Shown: positions 33,989 through 42,869 of the stretch, in pieces
Layout of the letters: each line of letters starts with the position of its first letter
Numbering within the stretch: position 1 is the first letter of the stretch
Source of the DNA: Bacteroidales bacterium
Lineage (GTDB): Bacteria; Bacteroidota; Bacteroidia; Bacteroidales; M50B96
Direction: 5' to 3'
Length of the DNA stretch: 53,440 nucleotides
Assembly: GCA_021740905.1 (NCBI GenBank)
Contig: JAIOYV010000048.1
Location: 1-53,440, forward strand
The notes under the pieces: model-generated
What the model was told of the DNA's origin: nothing
Database searches by the model: none
What the model saw: only the letters and a program-made list of their open reading frames with translations
Program-made: the position numbers and the translations under genes

Positions 33989-34050
33989 GCTTTCAGTTTT
34001 CAGTATTTTTCTTCAAAAGTGATAAAAAATCTCTAAATTTTGATGGCTAA

Positions 34051-34260
34051 ATGGAAGTAATATACTACAACGAAACAGACACCATGCTAGTCGTTTTCAA
34101 TAATCATAAAATTGTTGAAACAAAAGACCTTAATGAAAATACCTTGATAGAGTTGGACAAAGATGGCAAGCTCGTGAGTCTTACTAATGAATATGCAAAA
34201 CAGGTGACCAATGTTTTAGACTTTAGTTTTAAGCAAGTTCCGGATTTGGTAAAGGGTTAA
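34051..34260 (+). CDS. DUF2283-like small protein
   Basis: 69 residues beginning MEVIYYNETDTMLVVFNN, followed by TLIELDKDGKLVSLTNEYAKQVTN, the order of strands seen in DUF2283 proteins (which open with an acidic dipeptide and carry an ELDxxGxLVS turn). Such proteins are small, soluble, often near TA genes, and of unknown function. It precedes the MNT/HEPN pair by 125 bases on the same strand. The assignment rests on two short motifs. Confidence 0.55.
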   Translation: MEVIYYNETDTMLVVFNNHKIVETKDLNENTLIELDKDGKLVSLTNEYAKQVTNVLDFSFKQVPDLVKG

Positions 34261-34385
34261 TATGAGATTTGTCTTTTTGAATAAAGATTGGTCAATCAAA
34301 CAACACTTCTCTATGCCAATATGCTAAAAAAATGATGGTTTGAATTGCAGATTGGAAATACAGGCTTTTTTCATATATTTGAAAG

Positions 34386-34703
34386 ATGAAAGATCATATA
34401 GATATTTTAAAGGAAATAAAGAGGATAGTTGCAGGGAAAGACCCTACAGCCAAGGTCTATCTTTATGGTTCGCGAGCAAGAGGAAATCCGAACAAAGGAT
34501 CCGATTGGGATTTATTGATCTTATTGAACAAGGATAAAATTACCCCTGAAATCGAAAATGAAATTACCTATCCGCTTTATGATTTGGAATTTGACACAGG
34601 CGAATTGATCAGCCCAATGGTTTATTCCGAAAAAGAATGGAATTCAAAATATAAAATTACATCGTTCTATTACAACCTTACACAAGAAGGTATTTTGCTA
34701 TGA
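34386..34703 (+). CDS. MNT-type nucleotidyltransferase, antitoxin of HEPN pair
   Basis: 105 residues. The motif GS-X10-DxD is YGSRARGNPNKGSDWDLLILL; the third acidic position is in YDLEFDTGELIS. It overlaps the HEPN gene by four bases (ATGA). By analogy with MntA it may AMPylate and silence the HEPN partner, although MNT/HEPN pairs of this kind are diverse. No DNA-binding domain is fused. Both genes are intact, unlike the pair at 17931-18576, whose proteins belong to a different MNT/HEPN subgroup. Confidence 0.87.
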   Translation: MKDHIDILKEIKRIVAGKDPTAKVYLYGSRARGNPNKGSDWDLLILLNKDKITPEIENEITYPLYDLEFDTGELISPMVYSEKEWNSKYKITSFYYNLTQEGILL

Positions 34704-35092
34704 CCGACTACAATCCCAAAGATTATTATACCTATCGTTTACAACGTGCCAAAGAAACGATCCTGGAAGTACGGACTCATATCGAAAATGAATTTTGGAA
34801 TACCGCAATCAATAGGATGTACTATGCTTGTTTTTATGCCGTTGGAGCATTATTGGTCAAGAATGGCATTGAAACGTCAAGCCATACTGGAACCAGACAG
34901 AAATTCGGGCAGCTTTTTGTTAAAACTGGCCTTGTTGATAGGACATTGGCCAAACATTTTACCGATTTATTTGAGAAAAGACATAAGGGAGATTATAATG
35001 ATTTCTACGATTACGATAAGGAAACAGTCATTCCCTTACTTCCTTTATCAGAAAAACTGATTGAAAGAATTGAAGAACTGTTATCTGAATAG
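34700..35092 (+). CDS. HEPN-domain protein
   Basis: 130 residues, all helical, of the HEPN (PF05168) type. RLQRAKETILEVRTHIENEFWNTAINRMYYACFYAVGALLV is the characteristic helix pair with the MYYACFYA motif, followed by HTGTRQKFGQLFVKTG and FEKRHKGDYNDFYDYD. I do not see a textbook R-X4-6-H: the Arg-His here are adjacent, so ribonuclease activity is uncertain. Partner of the MNT protein upstream. A NtrC-like gene converges from the right. Confidence 0.85.
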   Translation: MTDYNPKDYYTYRLQRAKETILEVRTHIENEFWNTAINRMYYACFYAVGALLVKNGIETSSHTGTRQKFGQLFVKTGLVDRTLAKHFTDLFEKRHKGDYNDFYDYDKETVIPLLPLSEKLIERIEELLSE

Positions 35093-35132
35093 CAATTGTA
35101 ATATCTCATAAATTGAGCTTCTATTGATAAGC

Positions 35133-36299
35133 CTACTTGCTAATCGGCTGTGCAAACAAATTCACCTCCTTGCCTGTAATCCCTTTGGGGCAAAGGATAA
35201 TCAATCGTTCGATCACATTCCGGAATTCCCGGATGTTCCCTGTCCAGTTTATTTTTTGCAGTTCCTGAATGGCATCTTCGCTGATTGGAACAGGCGGTGT
35301 CCCATATTCATCGCAAATCTGAGAGATGAAATGATCGGCCAGCAAAGGGATGTCCTCCAATCGTTCGTTCAACGAAGGGACATTGATTAAGATCACTGAT
35401 AGCCGATGATAGAGGTCTTCGCGGAACCGGTTGGCTGCAATTTCTTCTTTTAAGTTTTTATTAGTGGCTGCAATAATCCGTACATCCACCGCAATATCTT
35501 TGTCGGAACCAACCCTCGAAATTTTATTCTCTTGTAATGCACGTAGTACTTTGGCTTGGGCAGATAGGCTCATATCGCCAATTTCATCCAAGAAAATTGT
35601 CCCCGTATGGGCCTGTTCAAATTTCCCGCTCCGTTGTTTGATGGCTGACGTAAAAGCCCCTTTCTCGTGTCCGAACAATTCACTTTCGATTAGCTCCGAT
35701 GGAATGGCAGCACAATTCACTTCCACAAATGGCAGGGCCGAGCGATGACTTTTTTCATGCAGCCAGCGGGCAACCACTTCTTTTCCTGTCCCGTTTTCAC
35801 CTGTAATAAGTACCCGTGCATCGGTTTCGGCAACCCTTTCGATCATGTCTTTGATCAAGGTGATGGCTTCCGACTCGCCTATCATCTGGTACTTTTTGCT
35901 CACCTTCTTTTTAAGCACCTTGGTTTCGGTTATCAGGCTCGATTTGTCGAGGGCGTTGCGAATGGTTATCAAGAGGCGATTCAGGTCGGGAGGCTTTTCG
36001 ATGTAATCGAAAGCTCCTTTTTTAATGGCCTCAACGGCTGTGTCGATGGTGCCATGTCCGGAAATCATAATTACGGGAGTGTCGAAATCCCCTTCCATTA
36101 TTTTTCCCAACACCTCTATGCCATCCATCTGGGGCATTTTAATGTCACATAAAATCACATCGTAGCTTTTGGCCGAAAGCAATTCGAGGCCCTGCATCCC
36201 GTCTTCAGCTGAATCCACCTCATACTTTTCCATTTCAAGAATGTCTTTCAACGAATTGCGGATGGCACGTTCGTCGTCTATGATTAATATTTTTGGCAT
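35133..36299 (-). CDS. NtrC-like response regulator lacking a DNA-binding domain
   Basis: 388 residues from the ATG at 36299; upstream in-frame codons to 36392 would run into the DUF3368 gene. The receiver (1-120) starts PKILIIDDE with phosphoacceptor Asp52 in ILCDIKMPQMDG. The AAA+ sigma-54 activator domain (about 138-365) has Walker A TGENGTGKE (167-173 core), ELFGHEKGAFTSA and Walker B GTIFLDEIGD. The usual sigma-54 contact GAFTGA is GAFTSA here (214-219). The protein ends shortly after LFAQPISK, with no Fis-type helix-turn-helix, so it would act from solution on sigma-54 holoenzyme. No histidine kinase is adjacent. Confidence 0.9.
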   Translation of the reverse strand: MPKILIIDDERAIRNSLKDILEMEKYEVDSAEDGMQGLELLSAKSYDVILCDIKMPQMDGIEVLGKIMEGDFDTPVIMISGHGTIDTAVEAIKKGAFDYIEKPPDLNRLLITIRNALDKSSLITETKVLKKKVSKKYQMIGESEAITLIKDMIERVAETDARVLITGENGTGKEVVARWLHEKSHRSALPFVEVNCAAIPSELIESELFGHEKGAFTSAIKQRSGKFEQAHTGTIFLDEIGDMSLSAQAKVLRALQENKISRVGSDKDIAVDVRIIAATNKNLKEEIAANRFREDLYHRLSVILINVPSLNERLEDIPLLADHFISQICDEYGTPPVPISEDAIQELQKINWTGNIREFRNVIERLIILCPKGITGKEVNLFAQPISK

Positions 36300-36318
36300 A
36301 GCAATGCTTTGTATATCG

Positions 36319-36816
36319 TTATTTGTTAGGTTGTTCTCCAACCATTTCAAGTACTTGTTTGTAAAAGCCCTTGTCGATCCAAAATCCAGCATTATTAATC
36401 AGATCATCCAATATGGGTTTTACCTTATCAATAACTTTTTTTTGTTTAGCTTGATGTAATATGCCCACGAGCCCGATGGTTCTTAATCCTTGTGATTTTG
36501 CAATTTCCCTCCCATGTTTTTCATCAATGATAATGTAATCAGCATTAAGTTCTTTGGCTAAAACAATTGCTTCAGACTCCCCAGCGTCAAGCATGTTCAT
36601 TAATTCTTGAACAAGGTGCTGGTTTTTGGCGGATGATTTGATAATCCATTCAGAGTTAAAGTATACCGACAAGTCAACTTCAAATTCTTCAAGTGCTTTT
36701 ATTTCATCGGCAACTGCTTGAGGGATTACAATATCACCCGCAACCTTATGTAGGATATCCAGTTGGTTAATCATAATAAGGTTGGCGATAGCTGTAGTGT
36801 CGCTGATTATAATCAT
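36319..36816 (-). CDS. DUF3368 family, PIN-like toxin
   Basis: 165 residues. The first acidic motif is MIIISDTTAIANLI. Then follow DIVIPQAVADEIKAL, MLDAGESEAIVLAKELNADYIIIDEKHGREIAKSQGLRTIGLVGILHQAKQKK, which together match DUF3368 (a PIN-superfamily group). It overlaps the UPF0175 start-side gene by one base in a common antitoxin-toxin order. It is likely a magnesium-dependent endoribonuclease kept in check by the UPF0175 protein. The regulator downstream starts 20 bases from its stop. Confidence 0.88.
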   Translation of the reverse strand: MIIISDTTAIANLIMINQLDILHKVAGDIVIPQAVADEIKALEEFEVDLSVYFNSEWIIKSSAKNQHLVQELMNMLDAGESEAIVLAKELNADYIIIDEKHGREIAKSQGLRTIGLVGILHQAKQKKVIDKVKPILDDLINNAGFWIDKGFYKQVLEMVGEQPNK

Positions 36817-37127
36817 TACAATTCGCTAAGGGTTTTTATGTCTTCCTTAAAATCAGCAATATCATAGTGTACAGGAATTTTGCGTTTAGCTAATTCTTTT
36901 TGGAATAGGATCTTGTGCATTCCTACAAAATTAGCAGCTTTCCCAAGAGAAATCCTTTCTGTTTTAAATAACCAAATTGCAATTTCCAGTCGAATTGTTT
37001 TGTCTTTCAGAAAACTTAATATCTCTGTATCTGAGGAATGAAGTTGTTTGACACCAATCCTCGTTGCCAGATTTGATAACAAATTGACATCAGATTGTTT
37101 TTCAATATTAAAAGCTAAAGTTTGCAT
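36816..37127 (-). CDS. UPF0175 family antitoxin
   Basis: 103 residues. The middle shows IRLEIAIWLFKTERISLGKAANFVGMHKILFQKELAKRKIPVHY, the helix-turn-helix-like UPF0175 core (seen as ISLGKAANFVGM and KRKIPVHY). It is the first gene of the pair with the DUF3368 toxin on the minus strand; stop and start overlap by one base. It is inferred to bind its own promoter and the toxin. AT-rich upstream sequence separates it from the DUF4159 gene. Confidence 0.87.
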   Translation of the reverse strand: MQTLAFNIEKQSDVNLLSNLATRIGVKQLHSSDTEILSFLKDKTIRLEIAIWLFKTERISLGKAANFVGMHKILFQKELAKRKIPVHYDIADFKEDIKTLSEL

Positions 37128-37247
37128 TCTTAATTAAATTATTCTTTGTTAAGCAAATATACACTTTTATTAGATTATTTCAATAAATGATTCATCTCGG
37201 TTTCAACTATTATTTAATATTCATTCATCAATAATCATTTCAAAAGA

Positions 37248-37907
37248 TCATTCATCAAACACATAGCTTACAATATTCGCCCCCATTTTCAAAGCCTTTG
37301 TGCGTGTTTCTTCCGAATCGTTGTGCACTGCAGGGTCTTCCCAGCCATCGCCTAAGTCACATTCATAAGTATAAAAACAGACAAGACGGCCATCGTAGAT
37401 CAGTCCAAAACCCTGGGGTGGCTTTTTGTCGTGCTCGTGAATTTTCGGAAGCCCTTTTGGGAAATTGTACTTTTCGGAATAAATAGGGTGCGAAAAAGGC
37501 AGCTCCACAAAATCAAGGTCAGGGAACACTTTTTTCATTTCACGGCGAGCATATTTATCGAGGCCATAATTATCATCAATATGCAAAAAACCACCGGCCA
37601 GCAAATAATTGCGAAGGTTCATCACATCCTGGTTCGAGAATACCACATTGCCGTGACCTGTCATGTGCACGAAAGGATAGTTGTAAATTTCGGGGCTTCC
37701 CACTTCAACCGTCGCATTGTCGGGGGCAATATTCATTTCTAAATTCTTATTACAGAATTTTATAAGGTTAGGCAGCGAAGTAGGGTTTGCGTACCAGTCG
37801 CCGCCACCGTTGTATTTCAGCAATCCGATTTTAAGGGATGATTCCTGTGCCTGAAGTCCGCAGATAAAAAGGAAACTAAACGCAAGGACTATCGTAAGTC
37901 TATTCAT
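37248..37907 (-). CDS. Exported DUF4159 protein
   Basis: 219 residues with a clear signal peptide (LTIVLAFSFLFICGLQAQE). The mature part is a full DUF4159 domain: LKIGLLKYNGGGDWYANPTSLPNLIKF, the block NYPFVHMTGHGNVVFSNQD, LLAGGFLHIDDNYGLD, LPFSHPIYS, and a C-terminal HNDSEETRTKALKMGANIVSYVF. The family is exported in Bacteroidota and resembles a glutamine-amidotransferase-like fold, but its function is unknown. It diverges from the beta-helix gene with 63 bases between the starts. Confidence 0.88.
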   Translation of the reverse strand: MNRLTIVLAFSFLFICGLQAQESSLKIGLLKYNGGGDWYANPTSLPNLIKFCNKNLEMNIAPDNATVEVGSPEIYNYPFVHMTGHGNVVFSNQDVMNLRNYLLAGGFLHIDDNYGLDKYARREMKKVFPDLDFVELPFSHPIYSEKYNFPKGLPKIHEHDKKPPQGFGLIYDGRLVCFYTYECDLGDGWEDPAVHNDSEETRTKALKMGANIVSYVFDE

Positions 37908-37970
37908 ATTTATAATTTGATTCGTCGCAAAAATAGGAAAAACGCTTTTAACCCAAGACTATTGTATAAT

Positions 37971-39671
37971 ATGAAAATCCTGAAAAATCTGATTTTGCTT
38001 GTGGTTGTTTATTTAAGTGGAAGCCAATATCTACATGCGAACCAAAATCCTGTTTTTTTTGAAAAGAGCGACACCATTTTTCCGGAGAACTATTTATACG
38101 ATGGCACCAACCTGGAGCCGGGCGACACACTTTTCCTAATGGCCGGCACACGTACCGAGCTTATTTTGAAAAATTTTACGGGATCCGAAATATCCCCAAT
38201 CATCATTACAAATATTGGAGGACTCTGCGATATCGACCCTATTGAAGGTCGTTATGGCATCTCGGTCCGCAATAGCCGGTTCATCAAAATTACCGGTACA
38301 GGACATCCTCAATACTTCTATGGCATTAGAATTCACGACCTGGAAGAAGCACATAGTGTTGGTATGTCTTTAGAAAAAAAAACCAGCGATTTCGAGATCG
38401 ATCATGTCGAGATATCTAATTCAGACTTTTCGGGTATTATCGCCAAGTCGGACCCCGATGCCAGCCTCAGCACATCACGCGATTCATTTGTTCAATATAA
38501 TACCCATATTCACCACAATTATATCCATGACATACGGGTTGGGGAGGGGATGTACATTGGCAATACAAAATACAACGAAGGGATGCACATTAATATTAAT
38601 GGCAACGACTCTATTATATTTCCTCATTATTTAAAAGGGGTGAAAATTCACGATAACATTATTGCGCGTACCGGTTTTGATGGCATCCAGGTATCGTCGG
38701 CCATCGAGGATTGCCAGATTTACAATAACCGGATTTCGTACGACAGCCAGGCCGAATCGTATGGACAGATGAGTGGGATTATCCTCGGTGGAGGTTCGCA
38801 ATGTGATTGTTACAACAACCGAATTGAAAATGGCCTGGGCACAGGAATTTTAATGTTTGGCCTGGGCAACAATAAAATCTACAACAACCTGATCGTGAAC
38901 GCGGGCAAGGGTTTCGCACCGGACGATGATTTCAAGCGCCAATATGGAATCTATATGAGCGACCTCAGCTTGATACCAGGCAATGGGGTTTCCTATTTCA
39001 ACAACACCATTATTTCGCCCCGCAACGATGGTATCCGAATTATGAGCACCGAAAGCCGGAATAATCAGGCCAAAAACAATTTGATTGTAAGTCCGGGTGC
39101 TTTTGATGAATATGAAAACGACAATACGGGGTTCACAGGACAGGATTCTTATTTGTTTCTAAATAATCGGGAGGTGGATATTGATACTTCCGGTAATTTC
39201 TTTTTCAGATATATGAAATCGGTGGATTTTACCCGCGATAATTTAGATTTTTATGCTCTCTCAAATACCTCTTGCCTGATTGATGCTGGTGTTGACCTTA
39301 TCGATTGTTCCGTTTATTGCGACATAAACCACCAAGCCCGGCCAACAGGATTTGGCTTCGATGTGGGGGCCTTCGAAAGCAAATATTCAAACCATGTTTT
39401 ATTTCCTGATACCACTTTATTTTTCGATATTTTCCCCAACCCTGCAAGCGATATATTGAAGTTGAAATATACCCTCGAAAATGAAAGTGAGGTGTCTATT
39501 CAAATAGTGGACCCGTTTGGAAAAATTGTACGTGAGGTTGAAAATGACACTCAAGCGCACGGAACTTATACCCATGAAATATCGCTCGCAGATATCAATA
39601 CAGGCATTTACATGATTGTAGTTCGCATTGCCGGAACCCGCAGCACAACAAGCCTCCTGATCCTTCGCTGA
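37971..39671 (+). CDS. Secreted parallel beta-helix protein with T9SS sorting domain
   Basis: 566 residues from the ATG at 37971; the frame opens 54 bases earlier but that stretch is not signal-like. Signal segment MKILKNLILLVVVYLSGS to LHANQN. Residues about 60-430 carry beta-helix repeats (GISVRNSRFIKITG, GVKIHDNIIARTGFDGIQVSS, CDCYNNRIENGLGTGILMFG, NNKIYNNLIVNAG), as in polysaccharide lyases and related right-handed helix proteins. The C-terminal 80 residues (FFDIFPNPASDILKLKYTLE to LADINTGIYMIVVR) form a T9SS type A sorting domain. It is exported across the outer membrane; a carbohydrate ligand or substrate is likely but not shown. Confidence 0.9.
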   Translation: MKILKNLILLVVVYLSGSQYLHANQNPVFFEKSDTIFPENYLYDGTNLEPGDTLFLMAGTRTELILKNFTGSEISPIIITNIGGLCDIDPIEGRYGISVRNSRFIKITGTGHPQYFYGIRIHDLEEAHSVGMSLEKKTSDFEIDHVEISNSDFSGIIAKSDPDASLSTSRDSFVQYNTHIHHNYIHDIRVGEGMYIGNTKYNEGMHININGNDSIIFPHYLKGVKIHDNIIARTGFDGIQVSSAIEDCQIYNNRISYDSQAESYGQMSGIILGGGSQCDCYNNRIENGLGTGILMFGLGNNKIYNNLIVNAGKGFAPDDDFKRQYGIYMSDLSLIPGNGVSYFNNTIISPRNDGIRIMSTESRNNQAKNNLIVSPGAFDEYENDNTGFTGQDSYLFLNNREVDIDTSGNFFFRYMKSVDFTRDNLDFYALSNTSCLIDAGVDLIDCSVYCDINHQARPTGFGFDVGAFESKYSNHVLFPDTTLFFDIFPNPASDILKLKYTLENESEVSIQIVDPFGKIVREVENDTQAHGTYTHEISLADINTGIYMIVVRIAGTRSTTSLLILR

Positions 39672-39737
39672 TCTATTTTGACACGGATTTTATTTTTTGT
39701 CGCGGATTTTATGCAGATGTCGCGGATTCTTTTTTCT

Positions 39738-40063
39738 GACGCTGGTTTTCGCGGAAAAGCGCGGATATTCTTTGATTAATGCAAGTCCTCAGTATCTTTC
39801 AAATATCGATTATTATTTATTTTAAAAAAACCTTATTTTTTGTTTTTTTAAACCTTAGTAGCCAATTTTGACCGGGAATATAACAACCTGATTACCTCAT
39901 TATCTATTGCCTAATAAGGCAATAAGGTTGATTTGGGGGTAATCGAATCAGGCTACTAAGGTAAAAAATAAAAAATAAGGTCTTTTTATTCCGTGTTCTC
40001 TACCTAAAACTACGTCCATATTTTCTTTGATGATGATCAGCGTTTTCAGCGTAAATCAGCGTC
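39738..40063. mobile_element. Long outer inverted repeat enclosing a second inverted-repeat element
   Basis: The ends match as inverted repeats of about 40 bases. The left arm, GACGCTGGTTTTCGCGGAAA then AGCGCGGAT, begins at 39738. The right arm read on the other strand is GACGCTGATTTACGCTGAAA then ACGCTGAT, ending at 40063. Similar CGCGGATT units also lie at 39700-39735. There is no coding frame. The inner element at 39830-39981 appears inserted inside it. Confidence 0.6.
39830..39981. mobile_element. 152-bp MITE-like inverted repeat
   Basis: Terminal arms of about 31 bases: ACCTTATTTTTTG then ACCTTAGTAGCC at 39830-39863, and the reverse complement at 39951-39981 with few differences. The centre has a second nested repeat (CCTGATTACC with GGTAATCGAATCAGG) and a small hairpin ATTGCC-TAATAA-GGCAAT, so the whole unit can fold end to end. 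It sits between the beta-helix gene and the HlyD gene. Confidence 0.7.
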
Positions 40064-40121
40064 AAAAATAGGCAAGCAATTTATTTCTGAGTTTTTAGTT
40101 TGGTTTTTTAAACATTTTTAG

Positions 40122-40149
40122 TTGAAGTCGTTGGGAATCTCTATTTTTG
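40122..40149 (+). promoter_or_regulatory. Bacteroidota-type promoter of the HlyD gene
   Basis: TTG at 40122-40124, a 17-base spacer, then TATTTTTG at 40142-40149, a full TAnnTTTG match, 22 bases before the ATG. Confidence 0.5.
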
Positions 40150-40171
40150 TTCTGAAAAAAAACCTAAGATC

Positions 40172-41254
40172 ATGAAACGCATTTTGAAAATCCTACTCTG
40201 GGTCATAATTATTGGCATCTTTATTTACACCCTTTATTTCCTGTATCAGAAATCGCAAACCAAACCTCTTGTGTTTAAGACCGAATCGGCCTTTGTAACC
40301 GACATTGTGAAGAAAACAGTGGCCACCGGAAAAATTGTCCCCCGTAAAGAAATCGAGATCAAGTCGCAGGTATCAGGTATAATCGACAAGCTCTTTGTCG
40401 AACCTGGCGATAAAGTGGAAAAAGGCGATTTGATTGCCCGGGTAAAAATCATCCCCGACATGGTGAACCTGAACAATGCAGAATCGAGGGTGAAACGGGC
40501 CGAATTAAACCTCGAACAAGCCCGTGTGACCTACGACCGCCAAAAAGAGCTTCTCAAAAAAAAGGTAGTGGCCGAAGCCGATTTTCTCCCAGTTGAGATG
40601 ACCTATAAAAATGCGCTCGAAGAACTCGATGCCGCCCAGAACAACCTTCAACTGATAAAGGAAGGGGTGACCAGCAAAATGGGCCAGGTCAGCAATACCC
40701 TTGTGCGCTCAACTATTTCGGGGATGATCCTAGACGTGCCCGTAGAGGAGGGCAACTCCGTGATCGAAAGCAACACCTTTAACCCGGGTACTACGATTTC
40801 TACCGTGGCCGACATGGGCGAAATGATTTTCAAAGGAAAAGTAGACGAATCGGAAGTAGGGAAAATCCATGTAGGGATGCCCCTGATCCTTACGGTGGGT
40901 GCCATCGAGGATGTAAAATTCAATGCCGAACTGGAATACATTTCACCCAAAGGGATGGAGGAAAATGGGGCCATCCAGTTTGAAATAAAGGCGGACGTGA
41001 AATTGAAGGAGGATTATTTTATCCGTGCTGGTTACAGTGCCAATGCCGACATTGTGCTCGAAAAACGCGATAGTGTGCTGGCCATCAACGAAAGCCTGCT
41101 CCAATTCGAGAACGACTCCCCCTATATCGAAATCCAAACCGACACACAGATATTTGAAAAGCGCCCCATTAAGCTGGGCCTTTCAGATGGAATTAAAGTG
41201 GAAGTGCTGTCAGGTGTTTCGAAAGATGATCTTATAAAAGGCGGGAAGGAATAG
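40172..41254 (+). CDS. HlyD/MacA-family periplasmic adaptor protein
   Basis: 360 residues. One N-terminal membrane helix (ILLWVIIIGIFIYTLYFLY). A lipoyl-like half is IEIKSQVSGIIDKLFVEPGDKVEKGDLIARV, followed by a coiled-coil hairpin (about 95-165, NNAESRVKRAELNLEQARV and LEELDAAQNNLQLI), and the second lipoyl half ISGMILDVPVEEGNSV. The beta-barrel part has ISTVADMGEMIFKGKVDESEVGKIHVGMPL. It couples an inner-membrane MacB-type transporter to an outer-membrane factor. Its own neighbours are not transporter genes; the two MacB-like permeases lie about 19 kb away on the other strand. Confidence 0.9.
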   Translation: MKRILKILLWVIIIGIFIYTLYFLYQKSQTKPLVFKTESAFVTDIVKKTVATGKIVPRKEIEIKSQVSGIIDKLFVEPGDKVEKGDLIARVKIIPDMVNLNNAESRVKRAELNLEQARVTYDRQKELLKKKVVAEADFLPVEMTYKNALEELDAAQNNLQLIKEGVTSKMGQVSNTLVRSTISGMILDVPVEEGNSVIESNTFNPGTTISTVADMGEMIFKGKVDESEVGKIHVGMPLILTVGAIEDVKFNAELEYISPKGMEENGAIQFEIKADVKLKEDYFIRAGYSANADIVLEKRDSVLAINESLLQFENDSPYIEIQTDTQIFEKRPIKLGLSDGIKVEVLSGVSKDDLIKGGKE

Positions 41255-41504
41255 TCGGCAGTTCTCAGTTCTCAGTAGGCAGTCGCCAGTTGGCAAATGG
41301 CAGTAGTAGAGAGGCCAGGCCGTGCGTCTCTACCAGCAACTAGCAACCAGTAACCAGCCCCCCTTTGTTCATAAACCTGTTGATTATCGGACAACCTGGG
41401 ATTTGCGTAGTATCTTGAAAATTCATTCTTTTGCCAACAGAACAATTAAATGGATTTGTGCGTTTACAGCTGCGGGGCAAGATTTTTTATTTAGTGGGGA
41501 AAAA
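41255..41504. repeat. Repeat-filled gap with a degenerate palindrome
   Basis: CGGCAGTTCTCAGTTCTCAG and CGCCAGTTGGCAAATGGCAG units are followed by a palindrome at 41306-41333 with ends GTAGAGA and TCTCTAC and inner GGCC. It belongs to the same broad type as the palindromes at 13274-13360. The frame reading through here is not protein-like, which favours the ATG at 41505 for the next gene. Confidence 0.55.
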
Positions 41505-42869
41505 ATGAAAGTAGGATTTACAATTATATTAACGCTCGTATTACTTTTAACATTATCGTCGGAAAACAGTTCGACTCCTTACCGCAATGTTGAGTTGCAA
41601 AGCATTGATGACCAACAAGAGAACCATATCCTTCAATATTTCTACGACGACCAGATTTCGCAAATTGACTCATTCCTTCGCCATGCCAACAAATATTCTC
41701 GTTTTCATGGAAACGTTTTGATTGCTCACGATGGTGAGATCATTTTGAAAAAATCGTACGGCTATAAAGATTTCCCCAACAAAAACCTACACGACGAAAA
41801 CTCTACATTTCAGTTAGCCTCAGTAAGCAAACAGTTTACGGCCATGTCAATTTTGATGCTTGTTGAACAGCGCAAGGTCGATTTGGATGCCGACATAAGG
41901 ACTTATCTGCCAGGGTTTCCTTACGAGAAAATCACTGTTAAAAACCTATTGCAGCATACAGGTGGCTTGCCCAACTATATGTGGATGCTCGAACATAAGT
42001 GGAAAAAGGAAAAAATCCCTACCAATAAGGATTTGATAGCCTTGATGAAAGAACTAAAAATGCAACGCTTTTTCTGGCCGGGCAAACGACACGATTACAG
42101 CAATACCGGTTATGCCGTATTGGCCTCGATTGTGGAATCTGTTACTGGTAAAAACTTTGGTGATTTTGTAGCGGATAATATTTTTAAGCCTCTCGGTATG
42201 GATCATAGCTTTGTGTATTCTGCCGGTATCGACAAGGATTATCCCGAAAAGCTGGATGGCTATTTTCAAAAATGGCGCAGGCTAAGGATATATGACCATA
42301 CCCTCCACGATGGCATTGTGGGCGACAAGGGTGTGTATTCCACTGCCAGCGATTTAGTGCTTTGGGACCAGGCCCTATACGCCAACAAACTTATTAACGA
42401 CACCCTTTTGCAACTTGCCATGACAGCCGGAAAGATAAGGAACCGTTGGGAATTCCCTTATGGTTTTGGTTTTCGGGTGAAGAAATACAACGACCAAAAA
42501 TTGGTTTACCACAAGGGATTGTGGCAGGGTTTCAGGACCAGTTTTTCACGTTTTGTCGATAGCCATGTTACTGTAATTGTACTTAACAATACCGATTGCC
42601 CTAAAATCCATTCCATAACCGACCGTGTTGAGCAGATGGCCAATGAGCTAAAATCGACTCCACCCGAATTTGAAATCATCAACAATGCAATTTGCTACGG
42701 TTATGAATTTGGCCTCCAAAAGTACAGGATGATCAAAGAAGCCAATCCCGAAACCGAATTCCATATCGACCAAATCGAAAAAACCATTGAACTCCTCAAC
42801 GAAATGGGTAAAGACCAGTTGGCTGAGATAGTGTCACGGCTGACAATAGAGATTGAAGGAGGAAGTTAA
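41505..42869 (+). CDS. Serine hydrolase, class C beta-lactamase/DD-peptidase fold
   Basis: 454 residues from the ATG at 41505, which starts a signal peptide (VGFTIILTLVLLLTLSS); the longer frame from 41322 reads repeats. The three active-site motifs are visible: S-x-x-K as LASVSKQFTAMS (Ser106, Lys109), Y-x-N as HDYSNTGYAVL (Tyr198, Asn200), and HKG in VYHKGLWQGFRTSFSRF. LLQHTGGLPNYMWM is a further family mark. The C-terminal 80 residues extend beyond the fold. An exported esterase or peptidase of the Beta-lactamase family; antibiotic resistance should not be assumed. Confidence 0.9.
   Translation: MKVGFTIILTLVLLLTLSSENSSTPYRNVELQSIDDQQENHILQYFYDDQISQIDSFLRHANKYSRFHGNVLIAHDGEIILKKSYGYKDFPNKNLHDENSTFQLASVSKQFTAMSILMLVEQRKVDLDADIRTYLPGFPYEKITVKNLLQHTGGLPNYMWMLEHKWKKEKIPTNKDLIALMKELKMQRFFWPGKRHDYSNTGYAVLASIVESVTGKNFGDFVADNIFKPLGMDHSFVYSAGIDKDYPEKLDGYFQKWRRLRIYDHTLHDGIVGDKGVYSTASDLVLWDQALYANKLINDTLLQLAMTAGKIRNRWEFPYGFGFRVKKYNDQKLVYHKGLWQGFRTSFSRFVDSHVTVIVLNNTDCPKIHSITDRVEQMANELKSTPPEFEIINNAICYGYEFGLQKYRMIKEANPETEFHIDQIEKTIELLNEMGKDQLAEIVSRLTIEIEGGS

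Noticed and set aside
41505-42869. Antibiotic-resistance beta-lactamase
   Set aside because: The SxxK/YxN/HxG set is shared by many esterases and peptidases; nothing in the sequence points to beta-lactam hydrolysis.
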